64,000 nucleotides of DNA from Pseudomonas entomophila (GTDB lineage: Bacteria; Pseudomonadota; Gammaproteobacteria; Pseudomonadales; Pseudomonadaceae), in NCBI RefSeq assembly GCF_013523165.1, contig NZ_JAAMQI010000004.1, positions 181,575 to 245,574 of the forward strand, given 5' to 3'. The notes beneath the pieces are model-generated. The model was not told the origin of the DNA. It did no database searches and was given only the letters and a program-made list of their open reading frames with translations. Shown in pieces: positions 56,736 through 64,000 of the stretch. A program made the position numbers and the translations under genes. Numbering within the stretch: position 1 is the first letter of the stretch; each line of letters opens with the position of its first letter.

Positions 56736-57505
56736 CAGGGCTTGATCCCGCGGTGCAGGGCGACGATACCACTGGTCATGTTGTGGTAGGTGACCCGGTC
56801 AAAGCCGGCGCTGACCATCATCGACTTCAGGGTTTCCTGGTCCGGGTGCATGCGGATCGATTCGGCCAGGTAGCGGTAGCTTTCCGAGTCGTTGGTGATC
56901 AGCTTGCCCGCCAGAGGCATGAAGGCGAAGGAGTAGGCATCGTACGCCTTGGACATCAGCGCATTGGTCGGCTTGGAGAACTCCAGCACCAGCAGGCGCC
57001 CGCCTGGCTTGAGCACGCGCAGCATCGAGCGCAGGGCGTCTTCCTTGTGGGTCACGTTGCGCAGGCCGAAGGCGATGGTCACGCAATCGAAGTGATTGTC
57101 CGGGAACGGCAGCTTCTCGGCGTCGGCCTGGACGAACTCGATGTTGCCTGCCACGCCGCGGTCGAGCAGGCGATCGCGGCCCACCTTGAGCATCGAGGCG
57201 TTGATGTCGGCCAGCACCACCTGGCCGGTCGGCCCGACCAGGCGCGAGAACTTGGCCGCCAGGTCACCCGTGCCCCCGGCGATGTCCAGCACGCGATTAC
57301 CGGTGCGCACACCCGACAGCTCGAGGGTGAACCGCTTCCACAGCCGGTGCATGCCGCCGGAGAGCACGTCGTTCATCAGGTCGTACTTGGCCGCGACCGA
57401 ATGGAAGACCTCGGCGACCTTGGCCGCCTTCTGGCTTTCCGGGACGTTCTTGTAGCCGAAATGCGTGGTGGGTTCGGCGTGGCCGCCTTTGCGCTGGTCG
57501 TTCAT
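56735..57505 (-). CDS. ubiE: Ubiquinone/menaquinone methyltransferase UbiE
   Basis: The 256-residue SAM-dependent C-methyltransferase acts in ubiquinone synthesis. Motif [16 protein letters not shown] (about 72-86), motif [26 protein letters not shown] and the N-terminal [31 protein letters not shown] signature are present. It is first in ubiE-ubiJ-ubiB. Confidence 0.97.
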   Translation of the reverse strand: MNDQRKGGHAEPTTHFGYKNVPESQKAAKVAEVFHSVAAKYDLMNDVLSGGMHRLWKRFTLELSGVRTGNRVLDIAGGTGDLAAKFSRLVGPTGQVVLADINASMLKVGRDRLLDRGVAGNIEFVQADAEKLPFPDNHFDCVTIAFGLRNVTHKEDALRSMLRVLKPGGRLLVLEFSKPTNALMSKAYDAYSFAFMPLAGKLITNDSESYRYLAESIRMHPDQETLKSMMVSAGFDRVTYHNMTSGIVALHRGIKP

Positions 57506-57629
57506 ATCGCTTCACCGGGAAAAAATTACCGCCATTCTAGGGCGAACGGCCGGATTTGTCTTGACGGGGTGTGTTGCCCGAGGGGCACGGGCATAATATC
57601 GATACTGTCTTACACCCAGGATTCAATGA

Positions 57630-57905
57630 ATGACCCAGATCAGCGTGGAACGTCCCCATCACCTCGGCCGTGAAGCCGCGCGCGCCAAAGCCGAAGCCTT
57701 GGTCGACAAGCTGTCCGGCAAGTACGACCTCAAGGCCGACTGGCAGGGCGATCGCGTCGACATCTCGCGCAGCGGCGCCAATGGCAGCGTGTTCATCGGC
57801 GACGACAGCATCCGCATCGACCTCAAGCTCGGTATGATGCTGTCGATGATGAGCGGCACCATCCAGGGCGAGATCGAGCGGGCGCTGGACAAAGCGCTGG
57901 CCTGA
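57630..57905 (+). CDS. PHA_gran_rgn family protein
   Basis: The 91-residue protein matches the polyhydroxyalkanoic acid system family (PHA_gran_rgn): MTQISVERPHHLGREAARAKAEALVDKL, followed by DWQGDRVDISRSGANGSVFIG and the C-terminal GEIERALDKAL. In P. putida relatives it lies beyond phaI/phaF; here it is separated from phaZ only by a REP-bearing gap. Its function in PHA metabolism is inferred from location in other genomes. Confidence 0.88.
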   Translation: MTQISVERPHHLGREAARAKAEALVDKLSGKYDLKADWQGDRVDISRSGANGSVFIGDDSIRIDLKLGMMLSMMSGTIQGEIERALDKALA

Positions 57906-57976
57906 CACCGCAAGCGCTGGTGACGTCGCTTGTGAAAGCAGGCTGGCCTGTGACGCAGGCGCTGGCTGTACCGGCC

Positions 57977-58097
57977 CAATCGCCGGCAAGCCGGCTCCCA
58001 CACCCGTATGAGCCATGCCGCAGGTGTACAGCTTGGTAGCCATGCCATAGGTGTATAGCTTGCCACGGACTTTGTGGGAGCGGGCTTGCCCGCGATG
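57977..58097. repeat. Inverted REP pair with two 27-bp tandem repeats
   Basis: A REP (57977..58002, core GCCGGCAAGCCGGC) and an inverted REP (58073..58097, core GCGGGCTTGCCCGC) enclose two imperfect direct 27-bp units (58011..58037 and 58038..58064) beginning AGCCATGCC. The layout repeats that of 40602..40764. It fills the site where phaC2, phaD, phaF and phaI would be expected. Confidence 0.8.
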
Positions 58098-58139
58098 CAG
58101 GCGCTGCGGATCGTGCTCTGTCGCGGATGAAGCAGCCCT

Positions 58140-58982
58140 CTAGACGGGCCTGGGGTGCACCACCGCAGGCTGACGCTCCTGTTGCAGAAAGCCCATCACA
58201 ATCGGTGCGATGGTCTCGGCGCGGGTGATGAGGAACAGGTGCCCATCGTCGATGACGTGCAGCTTTGCATGGGGGATCCGCCAGGCCAGCAGGCGCATGT
58301 TGACCAGCGGAATCAGCGGGTCGTCGTCGCCTGCCAGCACCAGCGTCGGCTGACGCAGCCTGTGCAGCCACGGCAGGCTGCTCCATCCCAGCGCCGCGAA
58401 CAGCTGCCAGTAATACCCCGTCCTGTCGCCTGCCCGGACTTTCGCCGCGTGTTCGAGCGCCAGGGCCGGGTCGCGCCGCAGGCTGCCGCCATAGATCAGC
58501 CCGGCCAGTCGCACCGTTTCGGCAGGGTCCGTGTAACGGCGCGGACTGGCCATCGCCCAGAGCACGCGCGGCTCGGCCGGCACCATGGGCGTGCCGGCGG
58601 CGGTCGCGGCCAGCACCAGCTTGCGGCAGCGGTGCGGGTAGTCGCGGGCGAACTGCTGGGCCAGGCCGCCGCCCCAGGACACGCCGATCACGTTGACCTG
58701 CGCATACCCCAGTGCATCGAGCAGGTGCGCGCTCAGCCGTGCCAGGCCACTGAAGCGGTAAGGGCGGGACGGCGTCGACGAGCCACCGACCCCCGGTGCG
58801 TCGAAGGCGATGACTTCGAGCGCAGGGTCCAGGGCTTCGATGAAGGGGAAGACCAGCTCCAGATTGGCGCCGATGCCGTTGAAGATCAGCAGCGGGGTCA
58901 GGTGCGACTGCCCAGGTCGCACGACGGTGCGCAAGGATTGACCGTCCACGTGTACGGTCCTGAAGACATACGGCTGCGACAT
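58140..58982 (-). CDS. phaZ: PHA depolymerase (medium-chain-length)
   Basis: The 280-residue intracellular depolymerase is an alpha/beta hydrolase: FNGIGANLELVFPF (oxyanion region, about 33), nucleophile elbow GVSWGGGLA (Ser about 102), Asp in GDDDPLIP (about 221) and His in DDGHLF (about 248). The ATG at 58982 follows AGGAAC; extra in-frame codons up to 59090 lie in the phaC gene. It breaks down stored mcl-PHA. It follows phaC1 by 52 bp on the same strand. Confidence 0.93.
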   Translation of the reverse strand: MSQPYVFRTVHVDGQSLRTVVRPGQSHLTPLLIFNGIGANLELVFPFIEALDPALEVIAFDAPGVGGSSTPSRPYRFSGLARLSAHLLDALGYAQVNVIGVSWGGGLAQQFARDYPHRCRKLVLAATAAGTPMVPAEPRVLWAMASPRRYTDPAETVRLAGLIYGGSLRRDPALALEHAAKVRAGDRTGYYWQLFAALGWSSLPWLHRLRQPTLVLAGDDDPLIPLVNMRLLAWRIPHAKLHVIDDGHLFLITRAETIAPIVMGFLQQERQPAVVHPRPV

Positions 58983-59034
58983 GGCGCGTTCCTGTCGAGG
59001 TGAGGGGCTCCGGGCCCGTGAAGCGGTCATCGGC

Positions 59035-60705
59035 TCAGCGGTCATGGACGTAGGTACCGGGTGCGGCAGCGTTCGGGGCATGGCGCGCATCGCCCAGCTG
59101 CTCGGGCGCGGGTTTCAGGGGGCCGGCGCGTCCTTCCAGCCAGGCGCGCCAGTGGGTCCACCAGGAGTCGGCATGGCGTGTCGCCTTGCCCTCCCAGGCG
59201 TGCGGGTCATCGACACTGGCCACACCGGCCTGGAAACGTGCCTTGGGGTTGCCAGGGGGGTTGAGAATGCTCTGCACGTGGCCGCTGTTGGACAGCACGA
59301 ACTCGACCTGGCCGCCGAACAGACGTGCCGAGCGGTAGCAGGCCTGCCAGGGCGTGATGTGGTCGGTCGTGGCCCCCAGGCAGTAGACGTCCGCATGCAC
59401 GCGAGCGAGATCGATCGGGGTACCGCAGACTTCCAGTGCATTGGCACGGGGCAGCGGGTTGTGGCGGTACAGGTCGATCAGGTCGCCGTGAAAGGCCGCC
59501 GGCAGGCGTGTGGTGTCGTTGTTCCAGAACAGGATGTCGAACGGAGGCGGTGCCAGGCCCAACAGGTAGTTGTTGACCCAGTAGGGCCAGACCAGGTCAT
59601 TGGGGCGCATCCAGGCGAACAGGCGGGCCAGGTCCTTGCCTTCCAGCACGCCGGCCTGGTAGGAACGCTGGCGCGCCTCGTCCAGCGTGCGGTCGTTGGT
59701 GAACAGCGCCAGCGGGCTGTCCAGCGTGGCGTCGAGCACGCTGACCAGCAGCGTCAGGCTGTGCAGCGCAGATTGGCCGAGCGCAGCGTAGTGGCCAGCC
59801 AGCGCGGCACAGGTGATCCCGCCCGAGCAGGCGCCCAGGACGTTCACATCGGGGCTGCCCGTGATGGCCCGCAAGGCGTCGATCGCCTCCCGGAGGGCTT
59901 CGACGTAGGTGGACAACCCCCACTCGCGCTGATCCGGCGTCGGGTTGCGCCAGCTGATCATGAAGGTCTGCTGAGCGGCCGACAGGCTGAAGCGCACCAG
60001 GCTCTTGTCCGGTGTCAGGTCGAACACATAGAAACGGTTGATCTGCGGTGGCACGATCAACAGAGGCCGCGCGTGCACCTGGTCCGTGAGCGGGCGGTAC
60101 TGGATCAGCTCGAGCACGTCGTTGCGGTAGACCACCGCGCCCGCACTGGTGGCCACGTCCTGGCCCACCCTGAACGCGTTCGGGTCGATCTGACGCGGCA
60201 TGCCGCCATTGTCCAGCCAGTCCCTGGCCAGGTTGGCCAGGCCAGCGACGGCACTCTGGCCACCGGTTTCGAGCAGGCGCTTGAGCGCGACGGGGTTGGC
60301 GGGCGAGTTGGTCGGCGCCAGGGCTTCGGTGAGCTGGTGGATGACGAAATGGCCGCGACGGATGTCGTCAGGCGACAGTGCGCTGTGTTCGACCCAGTCG
60401 TGCAGTTCGTCACGCCAGGCCATGTAGGCTTGCAAACTGCGACGGTAGAGCGGGTTCTGGGCCCAGGTCGGGTCGACGAAACGTCGGTCGCCGTGGGCCG
60501 GCTCCAGAGGGGAGGTGCCTGTCAGCACGTCCCTGAGCCGCTCGCCCAGCCGGTAGGCATGCCGGGCACTGTGCAACGGGTGACGCAATGCGTGCTGCGC
60601 GAGGGTGCGGGCGCTCGTCAGCAGGTCCTGGCCCTGCAAGCCCGTGAGGGGATTCAAGCCGTCGGCGCTACGGGCCGGCCGCTCGCCGGAAGGGGTGCGA
60701 CGCAT
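59035..60705 (-). CDS. phaC1: Class II poly(3-hydroxyalkanoate) synthase PhaC1
   Basis: The 556-residue enzyme polymerises medium-chain 3-hydroxyacyl-CoA. The lipase-like box GACSGGITC (Cys about 292), Asp in TTDHITPWQ (about 447) and His in SNSGHVQSIL (about 475) form the catalytic triad. I chose ATG 60705 (MRRTPSGERPARSADGLNP) because AAGGA lies 10 bases upstream and the N-terminus then aligns with known PhaC1. The GACSGGITC and PAAFHGDLI blocks are of PhaC1 rather than PhaC2 type. No phaC2 follows phaZ. Confidence 0.94.
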   Translation of the reverse strand: MRRTPSGERPARSADGLNPLTGLQGQDLLTSARTLAQHALRHPLHSARHAYRLGERLRDVLTGTSPLEPAHGDRRFVDPTWAQNPLYRRSLQAYMAWRDELHDWVEHSALSPDDIRRGHFVIHQLTEALAPTNSPANPVALKRLLETGGQSAVAGLANLARDWLDNGGMPRQIDPNAFRVGQDVATSAGAVVYRNDVLELIQYRPLTDQVHARPLLIVPPQINRFYVFDLTPDKSLVRFSLSAAQQTFMISWRNPTPDQREWGLSTYVEALREAIDALRAITGSPDVNVLGACSGGITCAALAGHYAALGQSALHSLTLLVSVLDATLDSPLALFTNDRTLDEARQRSYQAGVLEGKDLARLFAWMRPNDLVWPYWVNNYLLGLAPPPFDILFWNNDTTRLPAAFHGDLIDLYRHNPLPRANALEVCGTPIDLARVHADVYCLGATTDHITPWQACYRSARLFGGQVEFVLSNSGHVQSILNPPGNPKARFQAGVASVDDPHAWEGKATRHADSWWTHWRAWLEGRAGPLKPAPEQLGDARHAPNAAAPGTYVHDR

Positions 60706-60807
60706 CGATGAGGCTTCCTTGTGCTCGAGCGAAGGGTCGTGGCGCATCGGACTGCGCCTGGGCATAGGGACGGACTGTCGTGACCCTACTCCTCATTCAA
60801 GCACAAC

Positions 60808-61185
60808 TCACAGCATCAGCTTGACCACCGACTCGGACGGATCGCGCGAACGCCCGGCCTTGCGCAGCTCGTCCAGGTAGTCCAGCCACAGCGCCTCCTG
60901 CCGCAGGCACAGCTGCTCCAGGTACTCCCAGGTGAACAGGCCGCTGTCGTGCCCATCGTCGAAGGTCAGCTTGAGCGCATACCGGCCGGCCGGTTCGACG
61001 CCGGTCAGCCCGACACCCAGCTTGCCGACTTGCAGGATCGGCTTGCCATGGCCCTGCACTTCGGCCGATGGCGAGTGCACCCGCAGAAACTCGGCCGGCA
61101 GGTGATACACCTCGTCAGGCCCGTAGGTCAGGATCAGCGTCTTGGTGGCCTTGTTCAGGTTGATCGCGCTGGGCAATCTGGGCAT
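60808..61185 (-). CDS. DUF971 (gamma-butyrobetaine hydroxylase-like N-domain) protein
   Basis: The 125-residue protein matches DUF971: INLNKATKTLILTYGPDEVYHLPAEFLRVHSPSAEVQGHG, then GRYALKLTFDDGHDSGLFTWEYLEQLC. It is conserved between hslU and phaC1 in P. putida. Function is unknown; the name comes from a domain seen fused to the hydroxylase. Confidence 0.92.
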   Translation of the reverse strand: MPRLPSAINLNKATKTLILTYGPDEVYHLPAEFLRVHSPSAEVQGHGKPILQVGKLGVGLTGVEPAGRYALKLTFDDGHDSGLFTWEYLEQLCLRQEALWLDYLDELRKAGRSRDPSESVVKLML

Positions 61186-61326
61186 GGCGGCAGTCTCGAT
61201 GGGCGCTTGGGGGTTACAAAGCTACAAGCCATGAGCGGCAAGCGGCAAGCGGTCCGTGGCGACCGTGCGTGAAGGGTCCGTCTTGGGAGGAGGGCGGGCG
61301 CCGAGGCCGCTGGAAAGCGTGAAGAA

Positions 61327-61365
61327 AGAAAAAAGCTCCAAGCCGACTCGGTCAGCTTGGAGCTT
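61327..61365 (-). terminator. hslVU terminator
   Basis: On the minus strand AAGCTCCAAGC / GCTTGGAGCTT (11-bp stem) is followed by a T-run TTTTTTCTTTC starting about 20 bp after the hslU stop. Intrinsic terminator. Confidence 0.93.
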
Positions 61366-61385
61366 GGTGCCTGCTACGTGAACCC

Positions 61386-62732
61386 TTAGAGGATATAACG
61401 GGACAGGTCTTCGTTCTGCGCCAGCTCACCGAGGTGGCCGTTGACGTAGTCGGCGTCGATACGCAGCGGGGCTTCGTCGTGGCCGCTGGCCATGTCGCCC
61501 GCGCTGAAGGACACCTCTTCCAGCAGACGCTCGAGCAGGGTGTGCAGGCGACGGGCACCGATGTTCTCGGTTTTCTCGTTGACCTGGTAGGCGATCTCGG
61601 CCAGGCGCTTGATGCCGTCGGCCGCGAACTCGATGTTCAGGCCTTCGGTCTTGAGCAGCTCGCGGTACTGTTCGGTCAGCGAGGCATGCGGCTCTTGCAG
61701 GATGCGCTCGAAGTCCTCGGGGGTCAGTGCCTTGAGTTCGACGCGGATCGGCAGGCGGCCCTGCAGTTCCGGCACCAGGTCGCTCGGCTTGCTCAGGTGG
61801 AACGCGCCGGAGGCGATGAACAGGATGTGGTCGGTCTTGACCATGCCCAGCTTGGTGTTGACGGTGCAGCCTTCGATCAGCGGCAGCAGGTCGCGCTGTA
61901 CGCCTTCACGGGAAACGTCGGCGCCCCCGACATTGCCGCGCTTGGCGACCTTGTCGATCTCGTCGATGAACACGATACCGTGCTGCTCGACCGCTTCCAG
62001 GGCATTGGCCTTGAGTTCTTCCTCGTTGACCAGACGGCCGGCCTCTTCGTCGCGCACCATCTTCAGCGCTTCCTTGACCTTGAGCTTGCGCGATTTGCGC
62101 TTGCCCTTGCCCATGTTGGCGAACAGGCTCTGCAGCTGGTTGGTCATCTCTTCCATGCCAGGCGGCGCGGCGATTTCGACGCCTGCGTTCTCGGCCACTT
62201 CGATCTCGATTTCCTTGTCGTCCAGCTGGCCTTCGCGCAGGCGCTTGCGGAACAGCTGACGCGTGTTGGAATCGCTGCTGCTTGGCGCGGCTTCCTCGGC
62301 GAAGCTGCTGGCCGTACGTGCCTGAGGCAACAGAGCATCGAGGATGCGCTCCTCGGCGGCATCTTCGGCGCGGTGGCGCACGCGGATGATTTCCTGCTCG
62401 CGCAGCAGCTTCAGCGCGGCATCGGCCAGGTCGCGGATGATCGACTCGACGTCACGGCCGACATAGCCGACTTCGGTGAACTTGGTCGCTTCGACCTTGA
62501 TGAACGGCGCGTTGGCCAGCTTGGCCAGGCGGCGGGCGATTTCGGTCTTGCCGACGCCGGTCGGGCCGATCATCAGGATGTTCTTCGGCGTCACTTCGGC
62601 GCGCAGCTCGACCGGCAGCTGCATGCGCCGCCAGCGGTTGCGCAGCGCGATGGCCACGGCGCGCTTGGCGTCGTCCTGGCCGATGATGTGACGGTTGAGT
62701 TCGTGGACGATCTCGCGGGGGGTCATGGACAT
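61386..62732 (-). CDS. hslU: HslU ATPase of the HslVU protease
   Basis: The 448-residue AAA+ unfoldase has Walker [11 protein letters not shown] (about 60-69), the pore loop region [10 protein letters not shown], an inserted I-domain (about 110-240), Walker [15 protein letters not shown], sensor 1 SGAF and C-terminal [23 protein letters not shown], ending in DLSRYIL, the tail that docks into HslV. The start [17 protein letters not shown] (62732) matches homologues. It follows hslV by 76 bp. Confidence 0.96.
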   Translation of the reverse strand: MSMTPREIVHELNRHIIGQDDAKRAVAIALRNRWRRMQLPVELRAEVTPKNILMIGPTGVGKTEIARRLAKLANAPFIKVEATKFTEVGYVGRDVESIIRDLADAALKLLREQEIIRVRHRAEDAAEERILDALLPQARTASSFAEEAAPSSSDSNTRQLFRKRLREGQLDDKEIEIEVAENAGVEIAAPPGMEEMTNQLQSLFANMGKGKRKSRKLKVKEALKMVRDEEAGRLVNEEELKANALEAVEQHGIVFIDEIDKVAKRGNVGGADVSREGVQRDLLPLIEGCTVNTKLGMVKTDHILFIASGAFHLSKPSDLVPELQGRLPIRVELKALTPEDFERILQEPHASLTEQYRELLKTEGLNIEFAADGIKRLAEIAYQVNEKTENIGARRLHTLLERLLEEVSFSAGDMASGHDEAPLRIDADYVNGHLGELAQNEDLSRYIL

Positions 62733-62808
62733 GGTGATGTGGGTCCTCGGGCGACGTGATTCAGCGTGGAAAAGCCCGGCCACCGGGGCCGGGCGCCAGA
62801 ACAGCTGA

Positions 62809-63339
62809 TCACTCGGCCAGGTCCTGCTCCTCGATGGTCAGGTTGTGGTTGGTGAACACGCAGATGTCACCGGCGATGTTCAACGCCGTCTCGGCGATCT
62901 CGCGCGCCGACAGCTCGGTCTTGTTCAGCAGGGCACGCGCGGCGGCCTGGGCGAAGGCGCCACCGGAGCCCATGGCGATCAGGCCATCTTCCGGCTCGAC
63001 CACGTCACCATTGCCGGTGATGATCAGCGAGGCGTCCTTGTTGGCGACTGCCAGCATGGCTTCCAGGCGGCTCAGGGAACGGTCGGTGCGCCATTCCTTG
63101 GCCAGCTCGACGGCAGCGCGGACCAGGTGGCCCTGGTGCTTTTCCAACTGCCCCTCGAAGCGCTCGAACAGGGTGAAGGCATCGGCGGTCGCGCCCGCGA
63201 AACCGGCGATGACCTGGCCGTGGTAGAGACGGCGGACTTTCTTCGCGTTGCCCTTCATGACGGTATTGCCGAGGGAAACCTGGCCGTCGCCAGCCATGAC
63301 GACTTTGCCGTGGCGGCGGACTGAAACGATGGTAGTCAA
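62809..63339 (-). CDS. hslV: HslV protease subunit
   Basis: The 176-residue N-terminal nucleophile protease begins [30 protein letters not shown]; Thr2 becomes the catalytic N-terminal threonine after removal of Met1. [16 protein letters not shown] and [19 protein letters not shown] match the family. It is the first gene of hslVU, behind a sigma-32-like promoter. Confidence 0.97.
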   Translation of the reverse strand: MTTIVSVRRHGKVVMAGDGQVSLGNTVMKGNAKKVRRLYHGQVIAGFAGATADAFTLFERFEGQLEKHQGHLVRAAVELAKEWRTDRSLSRLEAMLAVANKDASLIITGNGDVVEPEDGLIAMGSGGAFAQAAARALLNKTELSAREIAETALNIAGDICVFTNHNLTIEEQDLAE

Positions 63340-63384
63340 GGGAGAGTCTCCACGCAGCGGGGCGAAAATGCCTGTTGCAGACTC

Positions 63385-63413
63385 ATATGGGGGAAGGGGG
63401 GAGGGATTTCAAC
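63385..63413 (-). promoter_or_regulatory. Sigma-32 (heat-shock) promoter of hslVU
   Basis: On the minus strand GTTGAAA (63413..63407), a 14-bp spacer and CCCCATAT (63392..63385) match CTTGAAA-N11-16-CCCCATnT with one mismatch. It lies 46 bp upstream of the hslV start, as expected for a heat-shock operon. Confidence 0.85.
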
Positions 63414-63419
63414 CCGAGG

Positions 63420-63878
63420 GGATGGGAGGGAGGTGACGAGTGGTGAGTGGGCCAAAAGCCGCGCACTGCACGCTGCAAGCGGAGAGGTGACTAACCCTGC
63501 ACGCCGGGCCGTGAGAACGGCGTGGCTGGCGTGTAGGCCCTGCGTGCCCAATCGCGGCCGGTCCGGCATCCCGGCAGGGGCCGCTCACCCGTAGTCACAC
63601 CGCGATGAAGCAGAACATTGCGGTCCATGTGGGAGATTCAATGGTTTCTACCAAGTGTGATGTGGGCCCTGTGGGCCCAATCGCGGCACAGGGGCCGCTC
63701 CTACACCCGTAGCCGCACCACGGCATCGCAGGCAATCGAGGTCCCATGTGGGAGATTCTATGGTTTCTACGAAGTGTGATGTGGGCCCTGTAGGCTCGAT
63801 CGCGGCACAGGGACCGCTCCCGTAGCCGCACTACGGCATCGCAGGCAATCGCGGTCCCCTGTGGGAGCGGCCCTGAAC
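63420..63878. repeat. REP-like tandem repeats upstream of hslV
   Basis: This gene-free stretch holds at least two direct copies of a roughly 119-bp unit (starting at about 63629 and 63748, each beginning GTGGGAGATT) and an earlier partial copy around 63540..63600. Each unit includes GGGCCC followed by GATCGCGGCACAGG or a close variant, the same REP type seen at 50875..50920. Confidence 0.8.
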
Positions 63879-64000
63879 TGGTCAAGTAATTTTGGACACC
63901 GATTAAGGTTTATGCCGCCGCTTTGAGCTTTTCCTCCATGGCTACGGGAGTTTCGTAGCCGTTGTAGCTGTGGAGGCGCTTGAGGTTATACCGCACCAAG
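63879..64000 (-). mobile_element. End of an IS3-family insertion sequence
   Basis: From TGGTCAAG at 63879 to the window edge the sequence reads as the terminal part of an insertion sequence: a likely terminal repeat (TGGTCAAGTAATTTTGGACA), then a transposase 3' end on the minus strand. The neighbouring REP unit is interrupted exactly at GGCCCTG-AAC, so the element probably sits in a REP. The other end is outside the window. Confidence 0.8.
63910..64000 (-). CDS. IS3-family transposase, C-terminal fragment
   Basis: The last 29 codons are visible: LVRYNLKRLHSYNGYETPVA then MEEKLKAAA and TAA at 63912..63910. RLHSYNGYETP is the end of the DDE integrase domain of IS3-family OrfB (compare the common RPHSALGYLTP tail). 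The catalytic core lies beyond the window. Confidence 0.85.
   Translation of the reverse strand, partial: LVRYNLKRLHSYNGYETPVAMEEKLKAAA

Noticed and set aside
1..64000. rRNA and tRNA genes
   Set aside because: None was noticed by eye; I saw no recognisable rRNA cores or clear tRNA cloverleafs in the intergenic gaps. A tRNAscan run would settle this.

Overview
The window is chromosomal DNA from a fluorescent pseudomonad, most likely the Pseudomonas putida group. The evidence is high GC, the gene order (bet genes, ctpA, gpmI, secB, ntrBC, glnA, thiI, typA, glgP, fbp, opgGH, tatABC, hisEI, ubiEJB, pha genes, hslVU), a class II PHA synthase, and many REP elements with the GCGGGCAAGCCCGC core seen in P. 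putida genomes. No rRNA, tRNA or CRISPR array was found.

Layout. 0-2.5 kb: the first codons of betI (minus), a perfect 20-bp BetI operator, and betT. 2.6-7.3 kb: a giant DUF6543 (dermonecrotic-toxin-like) gene that looks accessory. 7.3-14.6 kb: housekeeping genes for the envelope and central metabolism (divergent polysaccharide deacetylase, ctpA, EnvC-like peptidase, gpmI), then rhodanese-grxC-secB and trmL. 14.5-20.4 kb: a nitrogen-control block of ntrB-ntrC, glnA with a sigma-54 promoter and paired NtrC sites, and, downstream of ntrC, a compact sigma-54/NtrC-type small RNA unit resembling nrsZ. 20.4-23.8 kb: thiI and typA.

23.9-35.4 kb is the most unusual part. An AraC-family regulator is followed by ten tightly packed genes on the same strand: fatty-acyl-reductase-like SDR, class III aminotransferase, SRPBCC protein, acyl-CoA-dehydrogenase-like flavoprotein, classical SDR, membrane fatty-acid desaturase, DUF3050 protein, then a complete HlyD-DHA2-OprM tripartite exporter. 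There is no PKS, NRPS, carrier protein or acyl-activating enzyme. It reads as a biosynthesis-and-export operon for an acyl-derived, probably amine-containing lipid, and I do not recognise it as a described pathway.

35.7-50.7 kb returns to conserved genes: a YkgJ-type cysteine cluster protein, glgP, fbp, DUF924, two small lipoproteins, pip, dtd, opgGH and a polar amino-acid ABC transporter. 50.7-51.5 kb is a REP-derived repeat field with a near-perfect 254-bp tandem duplication. 51.5-57.5 kb holds rsmE, tatCBA, hisEI and ubiBJE on the minus strand. 57.6-60.7 kb is a reduced PHA locus: phaC1 and phaZ are present, but phaC2, phaD, phaF and phaI, which I expect between phaZ and the PHA_gran_rgn gene, are absent and replaced by REP repeats. 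60.8-63.4 kb holds a DUF971 gene and hslVU behind a convincing sigma-32 promoter. The last 0.6 kb is tandem REP-like repeats interrupted by the end of an IS3-family element that runs off the window.

Coordinates and reading frames come from direct inspection. Family names come from recognising motifs and sequences, not from database searches. Comparisons with P. putida KT2440 gene order are from memory.
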